Of a DNA stretch of 64,000 nucleotides, positions 36,663 to 45,464 are shown piece by piece. The notes beneath the pieces were generated by a model that ran no database searches, was not told where the DNA came from, and worked only from the letters and a program-made list of their open reading frames with translations. The stretch is from Agrococcus sp. SL85 (GTDB taxonomy: Bacteria; Actinomycetota; Actinomycetes; Actinomycetales; Microbacteriaceae): contig NZ_CP113066.1 in NCBI RefSeq assembly GCF_026625845.1, positions 620,001 to 684,000 of the forward strand, given 5' to 3'. The number at the start of each line of letters is the position of its first letter. Position 1 is the stretch's first letter. The translations under genes were made by a program, and so were the position numbers.

Positions 36663-38126
36663 CTAGGCGAGCGCGCCGAAGATCGCCTCGCCGTCGAGCA
36701 GCGTGGCGCGCACGGGCATCCCGCGCAGCCGCGCTGCCGCGGCGTTCGGGTCGTCGGCGACGTCCGCCGCCGAGGGCGGCGCCGCGTCGAGCACGACGAG
36801 GTCGGCGGGCTGGCCCGCGCGGATCGTCGTGGGGGCGCTCGCCGCGACCGCGGCCTCGAGCCCGATCGCCTCCTCCGGCCGCCACGGCGCCTCGTCGCCG
36901 CGCGTGCGCGTGACGGCCGTCGCGATCGCGAGCCACGGGTCGAGCGGCGTGACGGGGGCGTCGGAGCCCATCGAGAGCACGACCCCCGCCTCGAGGAAGG
37001 AGCGGAGGCGATAGGCGTCGTGGGCGCGATCGACCCAGAGCGCCGCGGTGAGCTCGCGATCGTCGAGCGCGTGCTCTGGCTGCACCGAGGCGACGATGCC
37101 CGCGCGGGCCATGCGGGGCACGTCGGCCGCGGCGACGAGCTGCGCGTGCTCGATGCGACCGCCCCTGCCCGGGCGCTCGAGCGCGTCGATCGCCGCGGTC
37201 ACCGCGGCGTCGCCGATCGCGTGGATGGCGGCGTCGAGGCCCAGCTCGCCAGCGCGCGCAAGGAGCCGCTCCAGCTCGGCGGCGCCCACGGTGCGCACGC
37301 CCGTGGTGAGCGCGTCGTGCGCGTGGCCGTAGGGCTCGGCCGTCCAGGCCGTGCGCGTGCCGAGCGAGCCGTCGGTGATGACCTTGAGCGGGCCGACCTG
37401 CGCCCTGCCCGCGAGCGCATCGCCGCCGCGGAGGCCCCGCTCGACGAGCAGCTCGAGCTCTGCTGCGTAGACCCCGGCCCGCACGCGCGCGGGCGTGCGG
37501 CGCGTGCCGCGCGCCCACGCGCCCACGGCGTCGTCGAAGTCGAGGTCGACGACGCCGACGACCCCGCGGGAGGCCGCGACCGCGAGCGCGTCGTCGACGA
37601 GGCGGTCGACGGCCGCGGTGTCGAGCATCCGGTCGACGAGCGTGAGCACGTCGAAGGCCTCGTCCTCGCGGAAGAGCACATCGGCCGGTGCGCGGCCGAG
37701 GAGCCGCGCCATCGCCGTGTTGGGCCAGGAGCAGTGGACGTCGCTGGAGATGACGAGCGTCGGCACGTCGCCCGTCGCGGCGTCGAGCAGGGCGGCGCTG
37801 GGGGCGTCGGGCCAGAGGCCGTCGCGCATGCCGACGAGCACGAGCGGGCCCTGGCCCGGGTGGGTGGCGGCAGCCTCCCGCGCGACGAGCGCCGCCGCCG
37901 CGGCGGTCGGCGCCTCGAGCACCGAGGGACGGGCCCGGAAGAGCGCCCACTGGCCCATGTGCGTGTGCGAGTCCCAGAGGCCCGGCACGACCGCGGCGCC
38001 GCCGAGGCCGATCCGCTCCCCTGCGGCCGCGGTGCTGCCCGCGGGGCTCACGCGGGCGATCGAGGAACCGTCGACGTCGATGTCCACGAGGGAGCCGTCC
38101 AGCAGGCGGGCGTCGGCGAGGCGCAT
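36663..38126 (-). CDS. Amidohydrolase family protein (YtcJ-like)
   Basis: This metal-dependent hydrolase of about 487 residues has DSHTHMGQW (metal-binding HxH), KVITDGSLGTRTAW, DAAIHAIGDAAV, RIEHAQLVAAADV and SMGSDAPVTPLDPW, in the order of the YtcJ/amidohydrolase-3 family. Substrates of this family are mostly undefined amides or imides. The ATG at 38124-38126 is preferred over a GTG three codons upstream because of a TAGCGT hexamer seven bases before it (leaderless). It is divergent from no other gene; a small membrane protein gene precedes it on the same strand. Confidence 0.9.
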   Translation of the reverse strand: MRLADARLLDGSLVDIDVDGSSIARVSPAGSTAAAGERIGLGGAAVVPGLWDSHTHMGQWALFRARPSVLEAPTAAAAALVAREAAATHPGQGPLVLVGMRDGLWPDAPSAALLDAATGDVPTLVISSDVHCSWPNTAMARLLGRAPADVLFREDEAFDVLTLVDRMLDTAAVDRLVDDALAVAASRGVVGVVDLDFDDAVGAWARGTRRTPARVRAGVYAAELELLVERGLRGGDALAGRAQVGPLKVITDGSLGTRTAWTAEPYGHAHDALTTGVRTVGAAELERLLARAGELGLDAAIHAIGDAAVTAAIDALERPGRGGRIEHAQLVAAADVPRMARAGIVASVQPEHALDDRELTAALWVDRAHDAYRLRSFLEAGVVLSMGSDAPVTPLDPWLAIATAVTRTRGDEAPWRPEEAIGLEAAVAASAPTTIRAGQPADLVVLDAAPPSAADVADDPNAAAARLRGMPVRATLLDGEAIFGALA

Positions 38127-38153
38127 GCATCGCACGCTACCGGGCTGGCGGGC

Positions 38154-38447
38154 TCACGCGGTGCGCGTGCGACGCGCGGGCGGCGCGATGCGGGGCTGGA
38201 GCGCGACGGGCACGAGGCCGTTGCCACGCGCGTCGAGCTCGTGCTCGAGCTGCGCCTCGAGGATGGCGCGGGCGCGCTCGCGCTCGGCGCGGTCGAGCTC
38301 GGCGACCTCGTGGCGGTCGCGGAGGCCACGGAGCAGCCAGGGGTCGACGGGCACGCGGGGTGCCTGCTCGCCGACGAGGGCGCCGAGGGTGGCGGCGATC
38401 GCGAGGATCACCAGCGGGGCGATGATGAGGAGCCAGATCGTGTCCAT
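38154..38447 (-). CDS. Small membrane-anchored hypothetical protein (97 aa)
   Basis: The N-terminus MDTIWLLIIAPLVILAIAAT is a single membrane helix, followed by a linker with PRVPVDPWLLRGLRDRHE, a charged helix (LDRAERERARAILEAQLEHEL) that may be a coiled coil, and a basic end. The family is not recognised. It is divergent from the GlxA-type regulator, with a strong inverted repeat between the two genes, so it may be the target of that regulator. The ribosome site is weak. Confidence 0.65.
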   Translation of the reverse strand: MDTIWLLIIAPLVILAIAATLGALVGEQAPRVPVDPWLLRGLRDRHEVAELDRAERERARAILEAQLEHELDARGNGLVPVALQPRIAPPARRTRTA

Positions 38448-38471
38448 GGCAGGAACTCTGCTCTTGTGGAG

Positions 38472-38493
38472 ATCCTGCCACGAGTGGCAGGAT
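38472..38493. promoter_or_regulatory. Inverted repeat between small membrane protein and GlxA-type regulator
   Basis: ATCCTGCCA and TGGCAGGAT flank CGAG as perfect 9-base arms. The half site TGGCAGGAT resembles the known AdpA/GlxA-family target TGGCSNGWWY apart from one base. GlxA-type proteins with AraC domains bind such sites. Confidence 0.6.
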
Positions 38494-38567
38494 GGACAAC
38501 GCCAGGCAAGATCCCGCCAAGCGGCCGCAGCCACCGCCGGATCCCGCGCAGCGCACGAGGAGGCAGC

Positions 38568-39557
38568 ATGCACAAGGTCGCCGTGATCGTCGACGACGGC
38601 ATCAACCCGTTCGAGCTCGGGGTCGCGGCCGAGGTGTTCGGCGACGACCGCTCCGATCGGGGCGTGCCGCGCTTCGACTACCGCATCGTCGCGCCCGTGC
38701 CCGGCCGCGTCGCCCTCGACTACCCGGGCGGCGCCGACCTCCTCGTGCAGCACGACCTCGCCTTCGTCGACGAGGCCGACATCGTCGTCGTGCCCGCGTA
38801 CACCGACTGCGCCGACCGCGAGTGCCACCAGGGGGCCATCGAGGCGATCCGCCGCGCGCACGCCCGCGGCGCGTGGATCCTCACCCTCTGCACCGGCGCG
38901 TTCGTCGCCGCGAAGGCCGGCATCCTCGACGGTCGCCGCGCCACCACGCACTGGCGCCACACCGACCGCCTGGCGCGCGACTTCCCGCGCGTCGAGGTGG
39001 ACGCCGACGCGATCTTCGTCGAGGACGGCCGGGTCGTGACGAGCGCAGGCACCGCTGCCGCGATCGACGCATCCCTGCACCTCGTCTCGGTGCTCTTCGG
39101 CGCGCGCGCCGCCGCCGTCATCGCGCGCGGCATGGTGGTGCCGCCGCGACGCGACGGCGGGCAGTCGCAGTACGCCGTCGGTCCCGTCGCCGAGCAGCGC
39201 GCCGAGACGCTCGCGCCCGTGCTGCACTGGGCGGCCGAGCGGCTCGACGAGGAGCACACCGTCGCCTCGCTCGCTCGCCGCGCGATGCTCTCGGAGCGCA
39301 CCTTCGCCCGCCGCTTCCGAGAGGAGCTCGGCACCACGCCGCTCGCGTGGCTCACCGGCCAGCGCGTGCAGCGCGCGCGGCAGCTGCTCGAGGCCACCGA
39401 CCTGCCGCTCGACGACGTCGCCCGGCAGGCAGGGTTCGGCACGGCTGCGCTGCTGCGGCACCACTTCCAGCGGCAGCTCGGCACCACGCCCTCCGCCTAC
39501 CGCCGGCGCTTCGCGTGCGAGCTCGAGGACGCGGAGGCCGTCCCCGTCGGCGCCTGA
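38568..39557 (+). CDS. GlxA-family transcriptional regulator (DJ-1/PfpI-like plus AraC domain)
   Basis: This 329-residue regulator has an N-terminal DJ-1/PfpI-like domain (VAVIVDDGINPFELGVAAEVFG; ILTLCTGAFVAAKAGILDGRRATTHW with the nucleophile-elbow cysteine) and a C-terminal AraC pair of helix-turn-helix motifs (SLARRAMLSERTFARRFREELG and LDDVARQAGFGTAALLRHHFQR). This is the AdpA/GlxA architecture. The ATG follows CACGAGGAGGCAGC. It may control itself and the divergent small membrane protein through the inverted repeat between them. The effector is unknown. Confidence 0.93.
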   Translation: MHKVAVIVDDGINPFELGVAAEVFGDDRSDRGVPRFDYRIVAPVPGRVALDYPGGADLLVQHDLAFVDEADIVVVPAYTDCADRECHQGAIEAIRRAHARGAWILTLCTGAFVAAKAGILDGRRATTHWRHTDRLARDFPRVEVDADAIFVEDGRVVTSAGTAAAIDASLHLVSVLFGARAAAVIARGMVVPPRRDGGQSQYAVGPVAEQRAETLAPVLHWAAERLDEEHTVASLARRAMLSERTFARRFREELGTTPLAWLTGQRVQRARQLLEATDLPLDDVARQAGFGTAALLRHHFQRQLGTTPSAYRRRFACELEDAEAVPVGA

Positions 39558-39575
39558 TCGCGAGCGGTACGCCTG

Positions 39576-39613
39576 CGCCCGAGGGGTACGGGTCGACAGG
39601 TACCCCTCGGGCG
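39576..39613. terminator. Bidirectional terminator between GlxA regulator and hypothetical gene
   Basis: CGCCCGAGGGGTAC (39576-39589) pairs perfectly with 39600-39613 over a ten-base loop. It lies between converging genes. Confidence 0.75.
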
Positions 39614-39650
39614 GAGCGGCACCTCTCGCGGGGCGCGAGCGCGCCGCGCG

Positions 39651-40670
39651 TCAGCCGAGCGTCGGCCAGGCCTCCGGCATCCAGCCCTCGGCCTCGAGCA
39701 CGAAGCGGCCGACCGGGGCCGGCGGGCGCTTTCGGATGCGCGGGTTGCCCGAGCGCAGCTCGCCGATGGGCTTGGCCGAGAGCGGCAGCTCGCGGCGATC
39801 GGCGTGCGACTGGCCGGGGCGCGGCCCGGGCGCCGTGACCGAGCGCCCCGCGGCCCAGGCGGGCGGGCGGGCGCCGAGCACGTCGAAGGTCAGCGAGCGG
39901 CCGTCGGCGGCACCGTGCGGCACGACCGGCACCGGATCGCCGCCGTCGGCGGGCACGAGCCAGCGCAGCCAGTCGGTGGGGTCGAAGGGCGGCAGCGCGC
40001 CGAGGCCCGCGTCCCGCGCGTGCGCCTCGAGCGCCGCGCGGCTGCCGATCCACCAGCGGCCGTGCGGCTCGTCCGGGTGGCCGTCGTAGAGGTAGACCTG
40101 CAGCTCCTGCACGCCCGTCGCCTCGAGCGCCGCCGCGGCATCCCCCTCCCCCACGGGCTCCGCGTCGTAGACGCCCGGGTGCAGCGAGCGGCCGTGCTCG
40201 GAGGCCGGGTGCAGCCAGAGCAGGCCGCTGCCCTCGTCGAGGCCGCCCGTGATCACGAACGCGCGGCCCTCCTCGTCGAGCGCCCACAGCCCGAACGGGT
40301 CGACATCGCCCTCCGCCTCCGGCGCGGGCTCCGCGGCCTCGAGGTCCTCGCGGACCTCGGCGAGCACGAGGTCGGTCTCCTCCCAACCGTAGTCGGGGTC
40401 GATGACGGCGTCGCGGCGGACGGCCGCATCCGGCTCCTCGGGCACGAGCACCGCCGTGACGATCCACCCCGCCTCGACCTCGTCGTCCAGGAGCGCCGCG
40501 ACCTCCGTGCTCCAGAGGCCCGCGCGCAGCTCGCCCGCGCCCTCGGGCACCCGCAGGTAGGCGCGGGTGGGGCCGATCGGCTCCTGCGAGAGCGCGACCT
40601 CGACGATCGCGCCCCGACGGGTCTGGAGGAAGCCCCGGACGGGGAAGGGGAGGTCGCCGACGGTGTCCAC
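39651..40670 (-). CDS. Hypothetical soluble acidic protein (339 aa)
   Basis: I do not recognise the family. The protein is acidic and Trp-rich with no signal peptide or membrane helix. Blocks that look structured include RAYLRVPEGAGELRAGLWS, DPFGLWALDEEGRAFVITGG and LQVYLYDGHPDEPHGRWWIG. The C-terminal part is basic (SGNPRIRKRPPAPVGRFVLE). The GTG start at 40668-40670 lies six bases from a TAGCGT hexamer. It is on the same strand just after treZ, with a 90-base gap, but the hexamer suggests its own promoter. Confidence 0.7.
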   Translation of the reverse strand: MDTVGDLPFPVRGFLQTRRGAIVEVALSQEPIGPTRAYLRVPEGAGELRAGLWSTEVAALLDDEVEAGWIVTAVLVPEEPDAAVRRDAVIDPDYGWEETDLVLAEVREDLEAAEPAPEAEGDVDPFGLWALDEEGRAFVITGGLDEGSGLLWLHPASEHGRSLHPGVYDAEPVGEGDAAAALEATGVQELQVYLYDGHPDEPHGRWWIGSRAALEAHARDAGLGALPPFDPTDWLRWLVPADGGDPVPVVPHGAADGRSLTFDVLGARPPAWAAGRSVTAPGPRPGQSHADRRELPLSAKPIGELRSGNPRIRKRPPAPVGRFVLEAEGWMPEAWPTLG

Positions 40671-40676
40671 GCGGCA

Positions 40677-40682
40677 ACGCTA
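40677..40682 (-). promoter_or_regulatory. -10 element of the 339-residue hypothetical
   Basis: TAGCGT on the minus strand sits six bases before the GTG start. Confidence 0.5.
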
Positions 40683-40760
40683 CCCGCGCCGGTCGCGAGG
40701 TGCGCGCGACCACGACCGCCCCGCGCGAACGCCCCTGAGCAGGTTGAGCGTTGCGCGGGG

Positions 40761-42503
40761 TCAGTCGAGGAGCGCGCCGCTGCCGGGCGGGAGGGTGAGC
40801 CTGCCGTCGGCGACCGCGACCTCCGGATGCGTCGCGAAGCGCAGCCGCGACTTCGTCACGGGCATCGACTGCGCGGCCTCGCCGAGGTTTAGCACGACCT
40901 CCACCGCGTCGTCGCGGCCCGCACGGCGCACGAGGCGCAGCACGCGGGTCTCCTCGTCGGCGCTCACCTCGTTCGCCGTGTAGGCGGGGTCGGTGAGCGC
41001 CGGCAGCTCGCGGCGCAGCGCCGCGAGGCGACGGTAGCCGTCGAGGATGCGCGCGTGCTCGCCCTGCTCGGCCTCCGCCCAGTCGAGCTTCGAGCGCTCG
41101 AAGGTCTCGGGGTCCTGCGGGTGCGGCACGACCGACTCGTCCCACCCCATCTCCTTGAACTCCTCGAGGCGGCCCTCGCCCGTGAGGCGGCCGAGCTCCT
41201 CCTCGGGGTGGGAGGTGAAGAACTGGAACGGCGTCGACGCGCCCCACTCCTCGCCCTGGAAGAGCATGGGCGTGAACGGGCCCGCGTAGAGCAGCAGCGC
41301 CGCGCACAGCAGCTGCGACTCGTCGAGCGCCTCGGTGATGCGGTCGCCGCGGGCGCGGTTGCCGATCTGGTCGTGGTTCTGGGCGCTCACGACCAGTCGC
41401 CACGAGAGCGCGTGGTCGAGGTCGATGGGGCGGCCGTGCTCCTTGCCGCGGAACGAGGAGTACGTGCCGTCGTGGAAGAACCCGCGCTCGAGCGACTTCG
41501 CGAGCGCCGCGAGCGGCGCGAAGTCGGCGTAGTAGCCGTCGGTCTCGCGCGTGAGCGCGACGTGCACGCCGTGGTGGAAGTCGTCCGACCACTGCGCATC
41601 GAGGCCGTAGCCCCCGGACTCGCGCGGCGTGATGAGCTTCGCGTCGTTCATGTCGCTCTCGGCGATGAGCTCGAGCGGACGGCCGAGGTGCGCGGCGAGC
41701 GCCGCGGTCTCGATCGCCATCTCCTCGAGGATGTGCACCTCGGCCTCGTCGACGAGCGCGTGCACGGCGTCGAGCCGCAGGGCGTCGACGTGCATGTCGT
41801 GGAACCACATGCGCACGTTGTCGAGGATGAAGCGGCGCACCTCGGGCTCGGCGAGGTTCACGTGCTCGCCCCACGTGGAGCGGCTCTCGCTCGAGAGGTA
41901 GGGGCCGAAGAGCGGCAGATAGTTGCCGGAGGGGCCGAGGTGGTTGTAGACGACGTCCTGGACGACCGCGAGCCCCGCGGCGTGCGCGGCGTCGACGAAG
42001 CGCTGGTAGCCGGCCGGGCCGCCGTAGCCCTCGTGCACCGCGTACCAGGCGACGCCGTCGTAGCCCCAGTTGTGCGTGCCGTTGAAGCCGTTGACAGGCA
42101 GCAGCTCGACGTGCGTCACGCCGACGGAGCGCAGGTGCTCGAGGTGCGCGATCGCGGCGTCGAAGGTGCCCTCGGGCGTGAAGGTGCCGACGTGGAGCTC
42201 GTAGAGCACGCCGCCCGCGATCGGCCGCCCCGTCCACGCGGCGTCCTGCCAGTCGTGCGCGCCCGCGTCGAAGACGCGGCTGCGCTCGTGGACGCCCGCG
42301 GGCTGGTGCCGCGATGCGGGGTCGGGCCGGATCGCGTCGTCGTCGTCGATCTGGAAGCCGTAGTCGGCGCCGGCGGCAAAGGCGTGCCACCAGCCGCCGT
42401 CCTGCTGCGTCATCTCGACGGTCTCGTCGGCGACGACGCGCATCCGGGAGGCGAGGGGCGCCCAGACGCGGTGCTCGTGCTGGAGGGGCTCGTGCGCGGT
42501 CAT
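40761..42503 (-). CDS. treZ: Malto-oligosyltrehalose trehalohydrolase
   Basis: TreZ releases free trehalose from the end of maltooligosyl-trehalose made by TreY. The 580-residue GH13 protein has an N-terminal beta-domain, then VLYELHVGTFTPEGTFDAA, DVVYNHLGPSGNYL, the nucleophile region VDALRLDAVHALVD, the acid/base region ELIAESDMND and SAQNHDQIGNR. Trailing residues form the C-terminal beta domain. The ATG at 42501-42503 is favoured by a CAGGAT hexamer six bases upstream. It is the last of treX, treY and treZ on this strand; a small membrane protein gene lies between treY and treZ. Confidence 0.96.
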   Translation of the reverse strand: MTAHEPLQHEHRVWAPLASRMRVVADETVEMTQQDGGWWHAFAAGADYGFQIDDDDAIRPDPASRHQPAGVHERSRVFDAGAHDWQDAAWTGRPIAGGVLYELHVGTFTPEGTFDAAIAHLEHLRSVGVTHVELLPVNGFNGTHNWGYDGVAWYAVHEGYGGPAGYQRFVDAAHAAGLAVVQDVVYNHLGPSGNYLPLFGPYLSSESRSTWGEHVNLAEPEVRRFILDNVRMWFHDMHVDALRLDAVHALVDEAEVHILEEMAIETAALAAHLGRPLELIAESDMNDAKLITPRESGGYGLDAQWSDDFHHGVHVALTRETDGYYADFAPLAALAKSLERGFFHDGTYSSFRGKEHGRPIDLDHALSWRLVVSAQNHDQIGNRARGDRITEALDESQLLCAALLLYAGPFTPMLFQGEEWGASTPFQFFTSHPEEELGRLTGEGRLEEFKEMGWDESVVPHPQDPETFERSKLDWAEAEQGEHARILDGYRRLAALRRELPALTDPAYTANEVSADEETRVLRLVRRAGRDDAVEVVLNLGEAAQSMPVTKSRLRFATHPEVAVADGRLTLPPGSGALLD

Positions 42504-42509
42504 GCCCCG

Positions 42510-42515
42510 ATCCTG
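42510..42515 (-). promoter_or_regulatory. -10 element of treZ
   Basis: CAGGAT on the minus strand, six bases before the treZ ATG, suggests that treZ has a promoter of its own. Confidence 0.45.
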
Positions 42516-42543
42516 GCAGGAGGACCGGGGCACGACCTGGGGG

Positions 42544-43008
42544 TCAGGCGGGGAGCGGCGCAGCCGCGGCCGCGACGCGCGGACGGTGCCAGCGGCCGCG
42601 CGTGGGGAGCGCGAGGAGCACGCCGCCGACGATCGCCGCCGCCGCCATCGCGATCGTGAGCGGCGCGGGCGACATGGTGACGAGCAGCACGAAGAGGCCC
42701 GCGGCGCCCAGGCCGATGCCCGCGACGACCGCGACCCAGCGCGCCCAGCGCTGGCGGAGGCTCGCGAGCACGAGCACGACGATCACGAGCGCGATGGGCA
42801 GGCCGCCGAGCAGGAGGTCGGTGAGGACCGTGCTGGCCTGCACGTCGGCCGCCTGGCCGATGGTCGCGAAGTACCAGGTGTTCATGGCGGAGACGAAGTA
42901 GAGGGAGGTGAGGAGGGTGCCCCAGAGGAGGACGAGGCCGGCGACGGCCGTCCAGGCGATGCCGCGCCCGGCGCGGTCGGTGGCGGGTGCTGCGCTGGTG
43001 GTGCTCAT
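42544..43008 (-). CDS. Four-helix hypothetical membrane protein within the trehalose gene group
   Basis: This 154-residue protein has four hydrophobic segments (near GIAWTAVAGLVLLWGTLL, LTDLLLGGLPIALVIVVLVL, WVAVVAGIGLGAAGLFVLLV and TIAMAAAAIVGGVLLALP) and a short basic C-terminus. The segment FVSAMNTWYFATIG between helices 1 and 2 is the most distinctive part. The family is not recognised and no link to trehalose is evident beyond position. The ATG at 43006-43008 is preceded by TATCGT and six bases, so it is leaderless. Confidence 0.72.
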   Translation of the reverse strand: MSTTSAAPATDRAGRGIAWTAVAGLVLLWGTLLTSLYFVSAMNTWYFATIGQAADVQASTVLTDLLLGGLPIALVIVVLVLASLRQRWARWVAVVAGIGLGAAGLFVLLVTMSPAPLTIAMAAAAIVGGVLLALPTRGRWHRPRVAAAAAPLPA

Positions 43009-43014
43009 GGCGCG

Positions 43015-43020
43015 ACGATA
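43015..43020 (-). promoter_or_regulatory. -10 element of the membrane protein between treY and treZ
   Basis: TATCGT on the minus strand, six bases before the ATG, close to the consensus TANNNT. Confidence 0.6.
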
Positions 43021-43102
43021 GGCATCGATCCTGCGCGATCGCCGCGAGCACGACGCAGGCACGCCGAGCGGATCCCCGGCGGTCGCCGGGAGCCGCCCGG
43101 CG

Positions 43103-45439
43103 TCAGTCGGCGATCGGCACGAGCAGCGCGACCGGCAGCACGTCGAGGAGCTCGGCGACGAGGGCATCGCCGCCCTGCACCTCCCGACCCGTGAGCAGCT
43201 CGCGCCAGCGCACGGCGTCGGCGCCGCGCGAGGGCAGATGGACCCGCGTCTCGCCCCAGCCGCCGCGGGCGGCGAGGGCGATCGGGAGGCGCGTCGCGAG
43301 CGCCACGGCGCCGCCGCGGTCGAAGGCGACGAGGTGCCCCGCGGCGTCGCCGGAGGCCAGCACCGGCTCGTATGCCGAGAACCGCTCCGGCTCGGAGCGG
43401 CGCAGGCGCAGCGCCTCTCGCACGACGCGGGCCTTCGCCACCTCGAGGTCCCAGCCCCGCTCGATCGGCGCCGTGGCCGCCTCGCGGAGCTCGTCCATGC
43501 GCGCCCAGTCGACCGGTCGCCGGTTGTCGGGGTCGACGAGCGACTGCTCGAGGCCCTCGGAGCCCTGGTAGACGTCGGGGAAGCCGGGGATCGTGAGGTT
43601 CAGCAGCTTCGCCGAGAGCACGTTGCTGCGGAAGCCGGCCTCCGTCTCGGCGAGGAAGGCCTCGACGTCGCCCGCCGCGGGCTGCGCGAGCACGCTGCGC
43701 ACGAGCTCCGCGAGCGCGCCCTCGAAGCGCTCGTCCGGGTCGGTCCAGTGCGTGAGGGCGTCGGCCTCGCGGGCGGCCTTCTCCATGTAGGCGAGCAGGC
43801 GCTCCTCGCTCGCCGGCCACGCGCCCACCACGGCCTGCAGCAGCAGGTTCGCGAACGCACGACCGCGGTGCGGGGCGAAGACGAGCAGCTTGTCGAGCAG
43901 ACCCTCCCACGAGGCCGGCACCTCGGCGATCGTCGTGATGCGCGCGCGCACGTCCTCGCCGCGCTTCGTGTCGTGCGTCGAGAGCGCGTTCATCGCGCGC
44001 GGCCACTCGCGCTGCCGCTGCCCCATGGCGGTGTGGAAGTCGTGCACGGTGATGTCGAAGACGTCGGGGTCGCCGCCGACCTCGTTGAGGCTCGTGAGGC
44101 GCGAGTATCGGTAGAACGCGGTGTCCTCGACGCCCTTCGCCATCACCATGCCGCTCGTCTGCTGGAACCGCAGCGCCGCCTCCTGGCGGGCGTTGCCGAG
44201 CACCGGCAGCAGCGCGTCGACCGTCTGCGCGAGGTCGGGGCGCAGCGCCTTCGCGCGCTCGGCCGCCTCGCCCAGGTGCTCGAGGCCCTCGGGCAGGTAG
44301 GAGCGGTAGACCGGGAAGCACGCGAGCAGCTCGGCGATCGCGTCGGCGGTGTCCTCCGGCGCACCCGCGTCGCCCCAGGCGTCGGCGGCGCGCACCTCGC
44401 GCTCGAGGCGCAGCACCTCGGCGCGCAGGAGACGATCGGCGATCCTCCGCTTCGTGCGGTGGATGAGCTCGGCCCAGTCGACCGGCTCGCCGCGCAGCCG
44501 CGCGTCGAGCGCGTCGAGCGCGTCGCCGGAGGCGCCGTCGGTGAGCACGCGGTCGATGAGGCCCAGGGTGTCGTAGCCGGTCGTGCCCGCGGTCGCCCAG
44601 CGCGGCAGCGACTCCCCCGGCTCCAGGATCTTCTCGACGAGCACGAAGGCGCCGCCCGTGAGCCGGTCGAGGTCGTCGAGGTAGCCGGCGGGGTCGCGCA
44701 GGCCGTCCGGGTGGTCGACGCGGAGGCCCTGCACGAGGCGCTCGTCGAACCAGCGCCGGATCTCGACGTGCGTGTCGTCGAAGACGTGCGGCAGCTCGAC
44801 GCGGACCGCGGCGAGGGTCGTGACCGCGAAGAAGCGGCGGTAGTTGAGCCGGTCGTCGGCCTGCGACCAGTGCACGAGGCGGTAGTGCTGGCGCTCGAGC
44901 ACCTGCTGCGCCGTGCCCTCGCCCGTGCCCGGGGCGACCGGCAGGCGCGTGTCCCAGTAGCGCAGCGCCTCGCCGCCGGGCTCCAGCTCGAGGTGCCCGA
45001 CCGTGCCGTCGTCGGACCAGTCGTCGTCGCCGACGATCGGCAGGAGCAGCTTGCCCTCGCCCGCCTCCCAGTCGACGTCGAAGGCCTCGGCGCGCGCGCC
45101 CTCGCGGCCGTCGCGCAGCAGCTCCCACCACCAGGCGTTGTGCTCGGGCGTCGCGACGCCCATGTGGTTCGGCACGATGTCGACGAGGACGCCCATGCCG
45201 AGCCTGCGCGCCTCGGCCGAGACCGCCTCCAGGCCCGCCGCCCCGCCGCGGGACTCGTCGACGCGATCGTGCGCGACGACGTCGTAGCCGTGGTTCGAGC
45301 CGGGCTCCGCGGCGAGGATCGGCGAGAGGTAGACCCAGTCGACGCCGAGGTCGTGGAGCGCCTCGAGCCTCGCGGCGGCGTCGTGGAGCGTGAACTCCTC
45401 GCTGATCTGCAGGCGGTACGTGCTCTGGGGCGCGTGCAC
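43103..45439 (-). CDS. treY: Maltooligosyl trehalose synthase
   Basis: TreY turns the reducing-end alpha-1,4 bond of maltodextrins into the alpha,alpha-1,1 bond of trehalose. The 778-residue GH13 protein shows STYRLQISEEFTLHDAAARL, YLSPILAAEPGSNHGYDV, LVDIVPNHMGVATPEHNAWWWELL, the nucleophile segment GLRVDHPDGLRDPAGYL, FVLVEKIL and NALSTHDTKRGEDVRAR. These are diagnostic. A GTG start follows CGAAGGAGCACCA. It follows treX with a 25-base gap and is very probably co-transcribed with it. Confidence 0.97.
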   Translation of the reverse strand: MHAPQSTYRLQISEEFTLHDAAARLEALHDLGVDWVYLSPILAAEPGSNHGYDVVAHDRVDESRGGAAGLEAVSAEARRLGMGVLVDIVPNHMGVATPEHNAWWWELLRDGREGARAEAFDVDWEAGEGKLLLPIVGDDDWSDDGTVGHLELEPGGEALRYWDTRLPVAPGTGEGTAQQVLERQHYRLVHWSQADDRLNYRRFFAVTTLAAVRVELPHVFDDTHVEIRRWFDERLVQGLRVDHPDGLRDPAGYLDDLDRLTGGAFVLVEKILEPGESLPRWATAGTTGYDTLGLIDRVLTDGASGDALDALDARLRGEPVDWAELIHRTKRRIADRLLRAEVLRLEREVRAADAWGDAGAPEDTADAIAELLACFPVYRSYLPEGLEHLGEAAERAKALRPDLAQTVDALLPVLGNARQEAALRFQQTSGMVMAKGVEDTAFYRYSRLTSLNEVGGDPDVFDITVHDFHTAMGQRQREWPRAMNALSTHDTKRGEDVRARITTIAEVPASWEGLLDKLLVFAPHRGRAFANLLLQAVVGAWPASEERLLAYMEKAAREADALTHWTDPDERFEGALAELVRSVLAQPAAGDVEAFLAETEAGFRSNVLSAKLLNLTIPGFPDVYQGSEGLEQSLVDPDNRRPVDWARMDELREAATAPIERGWDLEVAKARVVREALRLRRSEPERFSAYEPVLASGDAAGHLVAFDRGGAVALATRLPIALAARGGWGETRVHLPSRGADAVRWRELLTGREVQGGDALVAELLDVLPVALLVPIAD

Positions 45440-45464
45440 TGGTGCTCCTTCGCGTGGCCGGCGG

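Noticed and set aside
33897..38567. Plus-strand frame extending the GlxA-type gene upstream by more than 1,500 residues
   Set aside because: The upstream part is a shadow of minus-strand desaturase, acyl-CoA oxidase and amidohydrolase genes. The ATG at 38568 has a strong ribosome site and gives the normal length.
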